Positions 1 to 5,094 are shown, counted from the stretch's first letter. The stretch: DNA of 5,897 nucleotides from Pseudomonadota bacterium (GCA_029571495.1 JAKPSO010000123.1:1-5897), one strand, 5' to 3'. Notes: generated by a model from the sequence alone, not told the origin. Numbers and translations are program-made.

Positions 1-515
1 TGGACGGGTGGTGCGAGCGGAATACGGGTAAGCCGTTTGACGAGGGTGGTGCGTGGGGCTTGACTGGCTCCGTGAACGAAGCGCTGCTGGCGCGCATGTT
101 CGCGGAGCCGTATTTTTCGCAACCCGCGCCGAAGAGCACGGGGCGCGAGCTATTTAATGCCGCGTGGACTGACCGCGCGGTGGCCGAACACAACGCGGCA
201 CGAGCGCGCGGCACGCCCGAGATCGCGCCGGAAGACGTCCAGGCGACACTCGTGGCGCTCACAGCGCAAAGCATCGCGCAGGCGGTAGGTACGCGCGCGG
301 CGTTCGTCTGCGGCGGGGGTGTGTTCAACGCAGGATTGATGCGCGGCATTTCTAGCGCGCGCTCGACGGCGGAGATCGGCGTCGATCCGATGCAGGTCGA
401 AGCGCTCGCGTTCGCGTGGCTCGCGCGGCAATGCTTCAACAGCGAACCGGGGAACATGCCGGCCGTCACTGGCGCGAAAGGACGACGGATATTGGGGGCG
501 GTTTATCCGGCTTGA
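1..515 (+). CDS. anmK: AnmK, anhydro-N-acetylmuramic acid kinase (3' part only)
   Basis: C-terminal 170 codons of AnmK; the 5' part lies outside the window. The enzyme opens the 1,6-anhydro ring of anhMurNAc and phosphorylates it with ATP, giving MurNAc-6-phosphate, a cytoplasmic step of peptidoglycan recycling. The frame is open from base 3. Family landmarks are the early DGWC segment and GGAWG (about codons 15-19 of the visible part), the PKSTGRELFN motif, the nucleotide-binding CGGGVFN stretch, then EALAFAWLAR and the C-terminal PGNMPAVTGA typical of AnmK, ending ILGAVYPA-stop. The TTG/ATG codons inside the window are internal, not starts. The gene converges on erpA. A 120-bp repeat element begins 14 bp after its stop and may provide its transcript end (T-rich run 593-604). 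Identification rests on recognised motifs, not on a search. Confidence 0.95.
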   Translation, partial: DGWCERNTGKPFDEGGAWGLTGSVNEALLARMFAEPYFSQPAPKSTGRELFNAAWTDRAVAEHNAARARGTPEIAPEDVQATLVALTAQSIAQAVGTRAAFVCGGGVFNAGLMRGISSARSTAEIGVDPMQVEALAFAWLARQCFNSEPGNMPAVTGAKGRRILGAVYPA

Positions 516-529
516 GATTTTCCGTTGAT

Positions 530-649
530 ACAGCTTTTTAGCGAAACCGGCCTATAGATAGTCGTTTCAGGCCGATTTATCGTTAACTCGACTTTTGTTT
601 TTTTGGCGCCGTAAAGACCGTAACGTGGTCGTCTGTGCATGAAAGCTGT
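530..649. repeat. 120-bp terminal-inverted-repeat element, copy A
   Basis: A non-coding element bounded by ACAGCTTT (530-537) and its exact reverse complement AAAGCTGT (642-649). The inverted ends extend to about 23 bp: the right end, read inward, is ACAGCTTT-N9-ACGACC, and the left end has the same head with CCGGCC in place of ACGACC. A second copy at 5586-5705 has the same length and shares the ends, the block CTCGACTT at the same internal offset and TGGTCGT near the right end. Inside copy A are a CGGCCT/AGGCCG inverted repeat around 548-574, the T-rich run TTTTGTTTTTTT (593-604) and GACC/GGTC flanking 620-626. It starts 14 bp after the anmK stop and may act as its 3' end. The bases flanking the inner CAGC...GCTG are TA on both sides, which would fit a TA target duplication, but copy B lacks this. 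Confidence 0.7.
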
Positions 650-680
650 AACCGATGCGCGCGCGTGGTCGCGTTGGACT

Positions 681-735
681 GTGGGAGCGGCGGAAGCCGC
701 GAATGACCGCCATTCGCGGCTTCCGCCGCTCCCAC
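681..735. repeat. REP-like inverted pair: perfect 25-bp inverted repeat with 5-nt loop
   Basis: Bases 681-705 and 711-735 are exact reverse complements, separated by ACCGC. Each arm begins with GTGGGA, then a small internal palindrome GCGGC-GGAA-GCCGC, then GAATG. This is the architecture of RAYT-associated REP sequences: a short GT-rich head and a GC-rich imperfect hairpin, often placed as inverted pairs (BIMEs) in intergenic space. It closely resembles the GTGGGAGCGGG-type REPs of Pseudomonas. It lies between convergent anmK and erpA, the usual place for REPs. No RAYT transposase gene is in the window. No T-run follows on either strand, so it is not a standard intrinsic terminator, though the very stable hairpin could protect mRNA 3' ends. 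Confidence 0.75.
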
Positions 736-810
736 ATTTAGCCACGACCGCTCAGCCAAGCTTGACGTCGTATGGCTAGTGAAGTCGCGCGGGAGGCGAT
801 GATCGCACCA

Positions 811-835
811 ACAAAAACGGCACCCGAAGGTGCCG
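811..835 (-). terminator. Intrinsic terminator of erpA
   Basis: On the minus strand a 7-bp perfect stem CGGCACC / GGTGCCG closes a TTCG tetraloop (arms 829-835 and 818-824) and is followed by TTTTTGT (817-811). It begins 22 bp after the erpA stop codon, the classic position for a rho-independent terminator. Confidence 0.85.
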
Positions 836-857
836 TCGTCGCGAGCGCATCAATGCG

Positions 858-1208
858 TTACGCGCTAAACGAATTGCCGCAGCCGCAGGTAGAAGTGGCG
901 TTCGGGTTTTTGATCACGAACTGTGCGCCTTCAAGTCCGTCGCTGTAATCGATTTCTGCGCCGACGAGGTATTGATAGCTCATCGCGTCGATCAGCAAGG
1001 TGACGTCGTTTTTCACCATCGTCGTGTCGTCTTCGTTGACCTCTTCGTCAAACGTGAAGCCGTATTGAAAGCCCGAGCAGCCGCCGCCTGTGACGAACAC
1101 ACGTAGTTTCAAGTTCGGGTTCTGCTCGTCGATGATCAGGTCTTTCACCTTGTTCGCGGCAGCGTCGGTGAAGTTGATCGGGGCGGGCAGTTCGGTCATG
1201 GCATTCAT
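858..1208 (-). CDS. erpA: ErpA, A-type iron-sulfur cluster insertion protein
   Basis: A 116-aa A-type carrier (HesB/IscA family) that receives Fe-S clusters from the scaffold and passes them to apoproteins, in the cytoplasm. The three ligand cysteines are in place: C44 in GGGCSGFQYGF and C108/C110 in STCGCGNSFS near the C-terminus. The core FTDAAANKVK...NPNLKLRVFVTGGGCSGFQYGFTFDEEVNEDD is very like E. coli ErpA and sets it apart from IscA and SufA. The start at 1208 (MNAMTELP) is chosen because AGGAGA (1216-1221) lies 7 nt upstream; an in-frame ATG at 1241 would coincide with the predicted transcription start and has no ribosome binding site. It has its own promoter (1249-1277) and terminator (811-835). 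Read-through from the bactofilin gene is also possible, since no terminator separates them. Confidence 0.95.
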   Translation of the reverse strand: MNAMTELPAPINFTDAAANKVKDLIIDEQNPNLKLRVFVTGGGCSGFQYGFTFDEEVNEDDTTMVKNDVTLLIDAMSYQYLVGAEIDYSDGLEGAQFVIKNPNATSTCGCGNSFSA

Positions 1209-1223
1209 TGAAGTCTCTCCTGA

Positions 1224-1240
1224 TGAGTCAAACTGACTCA
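1224..1240. promoter_or_regulatory. Palindrome at the erpA transcription start (possible operator or 5' mRNA hairpin)
   Basis: TGAGTCA-AAC-TGACTCA is a perfect 7-bp inverted repeat with a 3-bp centre. It lies just downstream of the predicted erpA start point (about 1242) and 2 bp upstream of the Shine-Dalgarno sequence. As DNA it could bind a dimeric repressor; as RNA it would form a hairpin at the very 5' end of the message. It does not match my recollection of the IscR type 1 site, whose half-sites are in the opposite order (GACT...AGTC). The palindrome is seen directly; its role is inferred. Confidence 0.45.
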
Positions 1241-1248
1241 CACCTCAC

Positions 1249-1277
1249 ATTATCGGGGCGCGCGAGTTGCTTTTCAA
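1249..1277 (-). promoter_or_regulatory. Sigma70-type promoter of erpA
   Basis: On the minus strand, TTGAAA (1277-1272) and GATAAT (1254-1249) are separated by exactly 17 bp. Each hexamer matches the sigma70 consensus at five of six positions. The predicted start, about 1242, gives a leader of roughly 34 nt with the Shine-Dalgarno sequence correctly placed. It lies 25 bp after the bactofilin stop, so erpA can be expressed independently of the argC group. Confidence 0.7.
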
Positions 1278-1302
1278 CCGCGATGTGTGAAGGGGCTTGG
1301 GC

Positions 1303-1713
1303 TTAGTTGCCGGTACCGATGCGCTTCAGTTCCACTACGTCGGCAGTGTCTTGCTGCATGTGCAACAGACGTCCGTCGATCACTGCGCCGACTTGCATTT
1401 CCAGCGTGCGATAGCTCACGTCACCCGTGATGCGCGCGTTGGGCAGCAACTCAAGGTACTCGGTCGCTATGACCGGGCCCTCAACCGTGCCATCAATCAC
1501 AACGTGCGACACGCGAATCTCGCCAGTGATCTTCGCCTTCTCGCTGACGACAAGAGTCGACGGTGCGTCGCCCGTCGAATGGATGTGCCCGTTCACGAGG
1601 CCGTCGACGCGCAGTCCGCCCGTGAAATTAATGTCGCCTTGAATCGTGGTCGACGCGCCGATGAGGCTGTCGATTTGCCGCTGCGGCATGTGCGCTTTTT
1701 TCTTGCCGAACAT
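1303..1713 (-). CDS. Bactofilin family cytoskeletal protein
   Basis: A 136-aa protein of the bactofilin (DUF583/CcmA) family. These proteins polymerise without nucleotide into filaments built from a right-handed beta-helix and organise cell-wall or polar structures at the inner membrane face. The N-terminus MFGKKK matches the short MFxKK membrane-binding tail of bactofilins. Residues about 18-118 are one run of short beta-repeats with the usual glycine turns (IQGDINFTGGLRVDGLVNG, KITGEIRVSHVVIDGTVEG, ARITGDVSYRTLEMQVGAVIDG). A short polar tail follows. AAAGGA lies 6 nt before the ATG. It starts 24 bp after the upstream coiled-coil gene and is probably co-transcribed with it. No M23 peptidase, the common partner elsewhere, is adjacent. 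Family assignment is firm; the cellular task in this organism is unknown. Confidence 0.92.
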   Translation of the reverse strand: MFGKKKAHMPQRQIDSLIGASTTIQGDINFTGGLRVDGLVNGHIHSTGDAPSTLVVSEKAKITGEIRVSHVVIDGTVEGPVIATEYLELLPNARITGDVSYRTLEMQVGAVIDGRLLHMQQDTADVVELKRIGTGN

Positions 1714-1737
1714 GGGAAATCCTTTGCGATTGAGATG

Positions 1738-2499
1738 TCAAAGTTGGAGTGATTGTGTCGCTTTCGGTGTCGTACTACCCGTCGGCAGTACCCGCATCAC
1801 TAGCGTCTTCAATTGTGCGTTACCCGGCACTTTGATGACGCCTTCAACACGCTGATAGGTCTTGAAATCCAACGTCAACAAGGGTAGCAGATCGGCCTGC
1901 TCTTCGGGAAGATTGAGCGTGATGCGTTTGCCATTGTCGTGGACTGCCGTCACGGTCATGCTGATGCGCCCCTTGAACGCGGCGTCGGCATTGCCTTGCA
2001 CAACCAACGCGCGGAAGCGATAGCTGTCGACGGATTCACGCTCTGCCTGTAGGCGCTGCACGGCGAGACCGTGCTTACCCGCCGTCGCGCTACCGAGTAG
2101 TTTTTCGAAGAACGCGGTTTCTTCTTTGAGCTGTGTGTTTTCGGCCTGTAGCGAAAGAATCTGCTTCGAGAGTACGTCCTTCGCGCCGACCGCCATCTGG
2201 GAAGAATTCGTCAGCTCGATCGTATCGCGCTTTAGCTTTTCGTTTTCAGCGCGAAGCGTGACCAGCTCCTCAGTCATGCGTTTGCGCTCCTCTTCGACTT
2301 TGCCAATGTTGAAGCCCGCGAAAATGCGCCCCGCATCAAAACCGCCGTAAAACAGCCCGGCCAAAATAAGCGCCGCGATGCCAATGATCGTACCCTTGAC
2401 CTTCCACGACCAATGCGTGCGCACCGCAAGCTTCGGCGCAGAAATTCCGAAGCGGCGACGCAGGTCGGAAATGATGCGGTCGGAGCGAAAGAGAGCCAT
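1738..2499 (-). CDS. Inner-membrane coiled-coil protein (DUF6776-like), function unknown
   Basis: A 253-aa protein without a recognised enzymatic motif. The first 34 residues are basic (SDLRRRFG...) and should be cytoplasmic. Residues about 35-54 (KGTIIGIAALILAGLFYGG) form one membrane segment. Residues about 67-98 and 104-134 have heptad-like, Glu/Lys/Leu-rich sequence typical of a coiled coil (EEERKRMTEELVTLRAENEK; LSLQAENTQLKEE). A beta-rich C-terminal domain (about 143-240) with FRALVVQGN and GRISMTVTAV would be periplasmic. This layout fits the conserved Burkholderiales family I remember as DUF6776, next to bactofilin; the label is from memory. It lies 24 bp after argC and 24 bp before bactofilin. 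No Shine-Dalgarno sequence is visible before the ATG, so its translation may depend on ribosomes finishing argC. A scaffold role linking the bactofilin to the envelope is an inference. Confidence 0.8.
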   Translation of the reverse strand: MALFRSDRIISDLRRRFGISAPKLAVRTHWSWKVKGTIIGIAALILAGLFYGGFDAGRIFAGFNIGKVEEERKRMTEELVTLRAENEKLKRDTIELTNSSQMAVGAKDVLSKQILSLQAENTQLKEETAFFEKLLGSATAGKHGLAVQRLQAERESVDSYRFRALVVQGNADAAFKGRISMTVTAVHDNGKRITLNLPEEQADLLPLLTLDFKTYQRVEGVIKVPGNAQLKTLVMRVLPTGSTTPKATQSLQL

Positions 2500-2523
2500 C
2501 GTGTGCGCGTCGGTCTGAAGCGA

Positions 2524-3585
2524 TTACGGCGACAGCGGCATCGTGTCCAGGCCCGCGGTTTCCGGCAGCCCGAACATCAAATTCATGCACTGCACGGCTT
2601 GGCCCGCAGCCCCCTTCACCAAGTTGTCTTGCACCACGAGCACAACGACGGTGTCACCGTCCTGCGGGCGATGCAGCGCGAGGCGCAGCGTGTTGCTGCC
2701 GCGCGTGGAGCGCGTGTCCGGCATGCTGCCAAACGGCATGACGTCGATGAACGCTTCGCCTTTGTACGCGTTTTCAAAGAGCGCTTGCAGCTCAGCGTTC
2801 GTCAGCGCGAGGCCCTTTGCGTTGAGCTGCGCGTAGAGCGTCGAATGCATGCCGCGTATCATCGGCGTCAGGTGAGGCGTGAACAGCAGACGCACTTTCT
2901 CCGTGGTCATTTCTTGCAAGCGCGCGACGGTCTCGGGGTGATGGCGATGGCCAGAAACGCCATAGGCTTTGAAGTTGTCGCCCGCCTCCGTCAAGAGGTA
3001 ATCCACTTCGGCTTTCTTGCCAGCGCCGGACACGCCGGAGGCACAGTCAGCGATCAGGTGGCCCGCGTCGACGATGCCTGCTTTAAGGAGCGGCGCAAAG
3101 CCGATCTGCATCGTGTTCGGATAGCAGCCAGGGTTGCCGATAATTTGCGCGTTCTTGATGGCGTCGCGATTGAGCTCAACAAGGCCGTAAACGGCTTTGG
3201 CGTTGAGTTCCGGGCAGGTGTGCGCGAGCTTGTACCACTTCTCAAACGCCGCTAAATCCTTGAAGCGAAAATCCGCCGCAAGGTCGATGATCTTCACGCC
3301 TGCGGGCACGAGTTTCGGCGCATCGGCCATCGCGACGCCGTGCGGCGTTGCGTAGAAGACAACGTCGCACTGGGTCAGATCGGCCGTGGCGGTGTCGCTA
3401 AAGGCGAGATCGCAGCGCCCGCGCAGGCTCGGGAACATGGCATCAAGGCGCGTACCGGCTTCTTTGCGCGACGTGATCATGGTGACCGTCGCGTTCGGAT
3501 GCAGAGTAAGCATGCGCAGCAGCTCAACGCCGGTGTAGCCGGTGCCGCCAACGATGCCAACTTTTACTTTCTTGCCTGCGCTCAT
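2524..3585 (-). CDS. argC: ArgC, N-acetyl-gamma-glutamyl-phosphate reductase
   Basis: A 353-aa cytoplasmic enzyme of arginine biosynthesis. It reduces N-acetyl-glutamyl-5-phosphate to the semialdehyde with NADPH. The N-terminal Rossmann motif is GIVGGTGYTGVELL (residues 10-23). The catalytic cysteine is C154 in IGNPGCYPNT, followed by the substrate-site loop SGVSGAGKK (183-191) and the catalytic histidine region GHRHHPE (212-218). HLTPMIRGMHST (238-249) and the C-terminal VVVQDNLVKGAAGQAVQ-type segment complete the family pattern. The start at 3585 is preferred over the in-frame ATG at 3639 because AGGAAA lies just upstream and homologues begin close to the Rossmann strand. It heads a probable operon with the coiled-coil and bactofilin genes. 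No convincing promoter was found in 3586-3708; only a small inverted repeat ACGCC/GGCGT (3661-3676) stands out there. Read-through from rpsI is possible but must pass a strong terminator. Confidence 0.96.
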   Translation of the reverse strand: MSAGKKVKVGIVGGTGYTGVELLRMLTLHPNATVTMITSRKEAGTRLDAMFPSLRGRCDLAFSDTATADLTQCDVVFYATPHGVAMADAPKLVPAGVKIIDLAADFRFKDLAAFEKWYKLAHTCPELNAKAVYGLVELNRDAIKNAQIIGNPGCYPNTMQIGFAPLLKAGIVDAGHLIADCASGVSGAGKKAEVDYLLTEAGDNFKAYGVSGHRHHPETVARLQEMTTEKVRLLFTPHLTPMIRGMHSTLYAQLNAKGLALTNAELQALFENAYKGEAFIDVMPFGSMPDTRSTRGSNTLRLALHRPQDGDTVVVLVVQDNLVKGAAGQAVQCMNLMFGLPETAGLDTMPLSP

Positions 3586-3708
3586 GATGCTTTCCTGTGA
3601 TCGGGCCGTCCATCGCGAATCGAGCCCGTAATAGAACACATTTTTCTCTACGAGAGCTTAACGCCGAAACTGGCGTCAAACGTCCGTTTGCAAAGTGGTG
3701 CCATCTAC

Positions 3709-3740
3709 AAAAAACAAAAGCCGCGTTCCCGCGGCTTTTG
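3709..3740 (-). terminator. Intrinsic terminator behind rplM-rpsI
   Basis: On the minus strand a 10-bp perfect stem CAAAAGCCGC / GCGGCTTTTG (arms 3731-3740 and 3715-3724) closes a 6-nt loop and is followed by TTTTTT (3714-3709). It lies about 64 bp after the rpsI stop and separates the ribosomal protein operon from argC. The + strand also has T-rich bases after the hairpin, but no + strand gene ends here. Confidence 0.88.
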
Positions 3741-3803
3741 TGGTTCCTTTCGCTTGTTGCGCAGCGAGCTGCGAGGTGCGGAAGGGGGCAAGCCTTGGTA
3801 GGC

Positions 3804-4196
3804 TTAGCGCTTCGAGAACTGCTTACGACGACGCGCTTTACGGAAGCCAACTTTCTTACGTTCGACTTCGCGTGCATCACGCGTGACCAAACCGGCCTTT
3901 TTCAGCTCGGGTTTGAATTGCGCATCGTATTCGATCAGCGCGCGGGTGATGCCGTGGCGCACTGCGCCTGCTTGGCCAGATTCGCCGCCGCCCATCACGG
4001 TAACCATGATGTCGAAAGATTCGAGATTGTTGGTGAGCACGAGCGGTTGACGCACGATCATGCGACCCGTTTCGCGTGAGAAGAATTGATCAACTGGCTT
4101 GCCGTTCACAACGAACGCGCCTTTGCCCGATTTGATGAACACACGAGCCACAGCGCTTTTGCGACGACCCGTACCGTAGTGGAAATTACCGATCAT
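3804..4196 (-). CDS. rpsI: 30S ribosomal protein S9
   Basis: 130 aa, the normal length for bacterial S9 (uS9). The protein sits in the head of the small subunit. Its C-terminal tail ends FSKR, as in nearly all S9 proteins, and reaches the P-site tRNA. Landmarks are GTGRRKSAVARVF near the N-terminus, GGGESGQAGAVRHGITRAL (69-87) and the very basic KKVGFRKARRRKQFSKR end. The start at 4196 (MIGNFHYGTG) is chosen because AAGGA lies 9 nt upstream and the length fits; the longer in-frame extension to 4280 would overlap rplM and is not S9-like. It is the second gene of the conserved rplM-rpsI operon, 23 bp after rplM. Confidence 0.98.
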   Translation of the reverse strand: MIGNFHYGTGRRKSAVARVFIKSGKGAFVVNGKPVDQFFSRETGRMIVRQPLVLTNNLESFDIMVTVMGGGESGQAGAVRHGITRALIEYDAQFKPELKKAGLVTRDAREVERKKVGFRKARRRKQFSKR

Positions 4197-4219
4197 TTTG
4201 ATGATTCCTTGGGGGTCGT

Positions 4220-4648
4220 TTAGAGCTTGACGGTCTTGGGTTGTTGCGCAGCGTGCGGGTGAGCGTCGCCGGTGTAGCACTTGAGCTTCTTGAGCAGTGC
4301 GTAGCCGAGCGGGCCCTTCGGCAGCATGCCCTTGACAGCGTGCATCAACACGCGATCAGGGTATTTGCCTTGCAACTTTTCGAAGTTGGTTTCGTAGATG
4401 CCGCCTGGGTAGCCCGAGTGACGGAAATACGTTTTTTGGAAAGCTTTGTTGCCGGTCACGCGCAGTTTTTCGACATTGGTCACGATGACGAAATCGCCCG
4501 TGTCCATGTGTGGCGTGTAGATGGCTTTATGTTTGCCGCGAAGACGCATTGCGATTTGCGTAGCGAGGCGACCGAGCACTTGGTCGGTGCCGTCAACCAG
4601 GATCCAGTCCTGCTTGATGTCTGACGGCTTTGCTGAAAAGGTTTTCAT
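4220..4648 (-). CDS. rplM: 50S ribosomal protein L13
   Basis: 142 aa, the usual length of bacterial L13 (uL13), an early-assembling large-subunit protein. Landmarks are MKTFSAKP, WILVDGTDQVLGRLAT (15-30), the RGKHKAIYTPHMDTGDFV segment (38-54) and the family signature VKGMLPKGPLG (105-115). The C-terminus runs HPHAAQQPKTVKL. It is the first gene of the L13-S9 operon. The Shine-Dalgarno sequence is weak, with only AAGAG about 10 nt before the ATG, which would suit translational control through the long leader. In E. coli, L13 represses its own operon at the translational level; whether the same holds here is not shown. Confidence 0.98.
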   Translation of the reverse strand: MKTFSAKPSDIKQDWILVDGTDQVLGRLATQIAMRLRGKHKAIYTPHMDTGDFVIVTNVEKLRVTGNKAFQKTYFRHSGYPGGIYETNFEKLQGKYPDRVLMHAVKGMLPKGPLGYALLKKLKCYTGDAHPHAAQQPKTVKL

Positions 4649-4844
4649 TGCTTAGACTCTTTTGGTGTTGTGCGAACTACGGTGCCCCAAAAATTCCGGT
4701 GCTGTCGTCGAGCGCTTTATTTGCCGGGCGGTCGATTCGGTGTTCCGACTGAATCGCGCGGCGTTCTTTTTTGCCTTGCCGCTTTGCAGGAGCCCGTCTG
4801 TAGCGTTGGACCGAGCAAAATTCTTTGACAGAAATTGCAGCAAG
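4649..4844 (-). promoter_or_regulatory. Long 5' leader of the rplM-rpsI mRNA
   Basis: About 195 nt lie between the predicted transcription start (about 4844) and the rplM ATG, with no plausible gene. Read on the minus strand, the first bases CTTGCTGC (4844-4837) can pair with GCGGCAAG (4782-4775), allowing one G-U pair. A separate hairpin has the perfect stem CGATTC / GAATCG (arms 4751-4756 and 4733-4738) and a 12-nt loop. The leader ends with a weak ribosome binding site. Such a long structured leader is compatible with autogenous control by L13, but the pairings were found by eye and no known L13-binding motif was recognised. Confidence 0.4.
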
Positions 4845-4850
4845 CCCGCT

Positions 4851-4879
4851 AGTATAGCGCTTGAGCGGTGCTTTGTGCA
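4851..4879 (-). promoter_or_regulatory. Probable promoter of rplM-rpsI
   Basis: On the minus strand, TATACT (4856-4851) is a near-consensus -10 hexamer (5/6). At 17-bp spacing lies TGCACA (4879-4874), a 4/6 match to the -35 consensus. It lies downstream of the small RNA terminator at 4939-4972, so it separates the two transcripts cleanly. The predicted start is near 4844. Confidence 0.6.
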
Positions 4880-4938
4880 GGATTTTTGAGCGACGGACAA
4901 CGCACGGTCGAAACGGTCGTTTCATCGTGCCGATTGCA

Positions 4939-4972
4939 CAAAAGAAAACGGCAAGCCCGAAGGCTTGCCGTT
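4939..4972 (-). terminator. Intrinsic terminator of the small RNA
   Basis: On the minus strand an 11-bp perfect stem AACGGCAAGCC / GGCTTGCCGTT (arms 4962-4972 and 4947-4957) closes a TTCG tetraloop and is followed by the T-rich tail TTCTTTTG (4946-4939). The T-tail exists only on this strand, which fixes the direction of the transcript above it and supports an RNA gene where no protein gene is present. Confidence 0.88.
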
Positions 4973-5041
4973 AAAGATGTCTCACCAAAGGAGGAGGAAG
5001 GAGGACATCAATCACCTAGTAAGGAGGAGGAACTAGGCGAT
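4939..5041 (-). ncRNA. Small RNA with anti-Shine-Dalgarno loops (betaproteobacterial toxic sRNA type)
   Basis: A predicted stand-alone transcript of about 103 nt with its own promoter (5048-5076). Hairpin 1: a 10-bp stem with one G-U pair (5041-5032 with 5020-5011) and an 11-nt loop reading UCCUCCUCCUU. Hairpin 2: stem GAUGUC/GACAUC (5009-5004 with 4981-4976) around a 22-nt pyrimidine-rich loop containing CUCCUUCCUCCUCC. Hairpin 3: an 11-bp intrinsic terminator (4972-4947). Around loop 1 the sequence CCUCCUUACUAG differs at one base from the 16S rRNA 3' tail as I recall it for Burkholderiaceae (CCUCCUUUCUAG), so the RNA should bind ribosome-binding sites. This matches my memory of the Rfam family 'Betaproteobacteria toxic small RNA', reported as toxic when cloned in E. 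coli; a covariance search would settle the name. Conserved two-loop anti-SD sRNAs also exist in alphaproteobacteria, so a general stress or growth regulator is the alternative. No protein of this strand fits here. Confidence 0.8.
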
Positions 5042-5047
5042 GGGTCT

Positions 5048-5076
5048 ATTCAAACATGCTGCACCGCACAAGTCAA
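5048..5076 (-). promoter_or_regulatory. Promoter of the small RNA
   Basis: On the minus strand, TTGACT (5076-5071, 5/6 to the -35 consensus) and TTGAAT (5053-5048, 4/6 to the -10 consensus) are 17 bp apart. The predicted start, about 5041, coincides with the first base of hairpin 1, so the RNA would begin directly with structure. The agreement between promoter, first hairpin and terminator is the main reason to trust the transcript limits. Confidence 0.65.
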
Positions 5077-5094
5077 CACTGTTTTGTGCGCTGC
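5061..5094. promoter_or_regulatory. Inverted repeat between the divergent sRNA and osmC genes (candidate operator)
   Basis: GCACCGCACAA (5061-5071) and TTGTGCGCTGC (5084-5094) are reverse complements at 10 of 11 positions, with a 12-bp centre. The dyad covers the -35 region of the small RNA promoter and ends about 56 bp upstream of the osmC start. This is a suitable place for a regulator acting on both divergent genes. No known binding-site class was recognised, and no regulator gene is adjacent. Confidence 0.4.

Noticed and set aside
503..745. 80-codon minus-strand ORF behind anmK
   Set aside because: It is composed of the repeat element and the REP-like hairpin, has no homologous features and no ribosome binding site.
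2413..3255. 280-codon open frame on the + strand opposite argC
   Set aside because: It is Arg/His-rich, has no family features and lies antisense to the clearly coding argC and the start of the coiled-coil gene. It is a typical shadow frame of GC-biased coding sequence.
3586..3639. N-terminal extension of ArgC to an ATG at 3639
   Set aside because: The added residues (MFYYGLDSRW...) are not ArgC-like, and AGGAAA precedes the ATG at 3585.
3661..3676. Small inverted repeat ACGCC-GAAACT-GGCGT upstream of argC as an arginine operator
   Set aside because: It does not resemble the AT-rich ARG box of ArgR, and five base pairs are too few to claim regulation.
4197..4280. N-terminal extension of S9 to an ATG at 4280
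   Set aside because: It overlaps rplM, gives 28 residues unlike any S9 and ignores the good SD sequence before 4196.
4652..4925. Overlapping open frames on both strands between rplM and the small RNA
   Set aside because: They overlap one another and the rplM promoter and leader. None has a ribosome binding site or a recognisable composition or domain.
4982..5031. GGAGGA-rich stretch read as a simple tandem repeat
   Set aside because: The units are irregular and are interrupted by conserved stem sequences. They are the two loops of the small RNA, not a microsatellite or CRISPR-like array.
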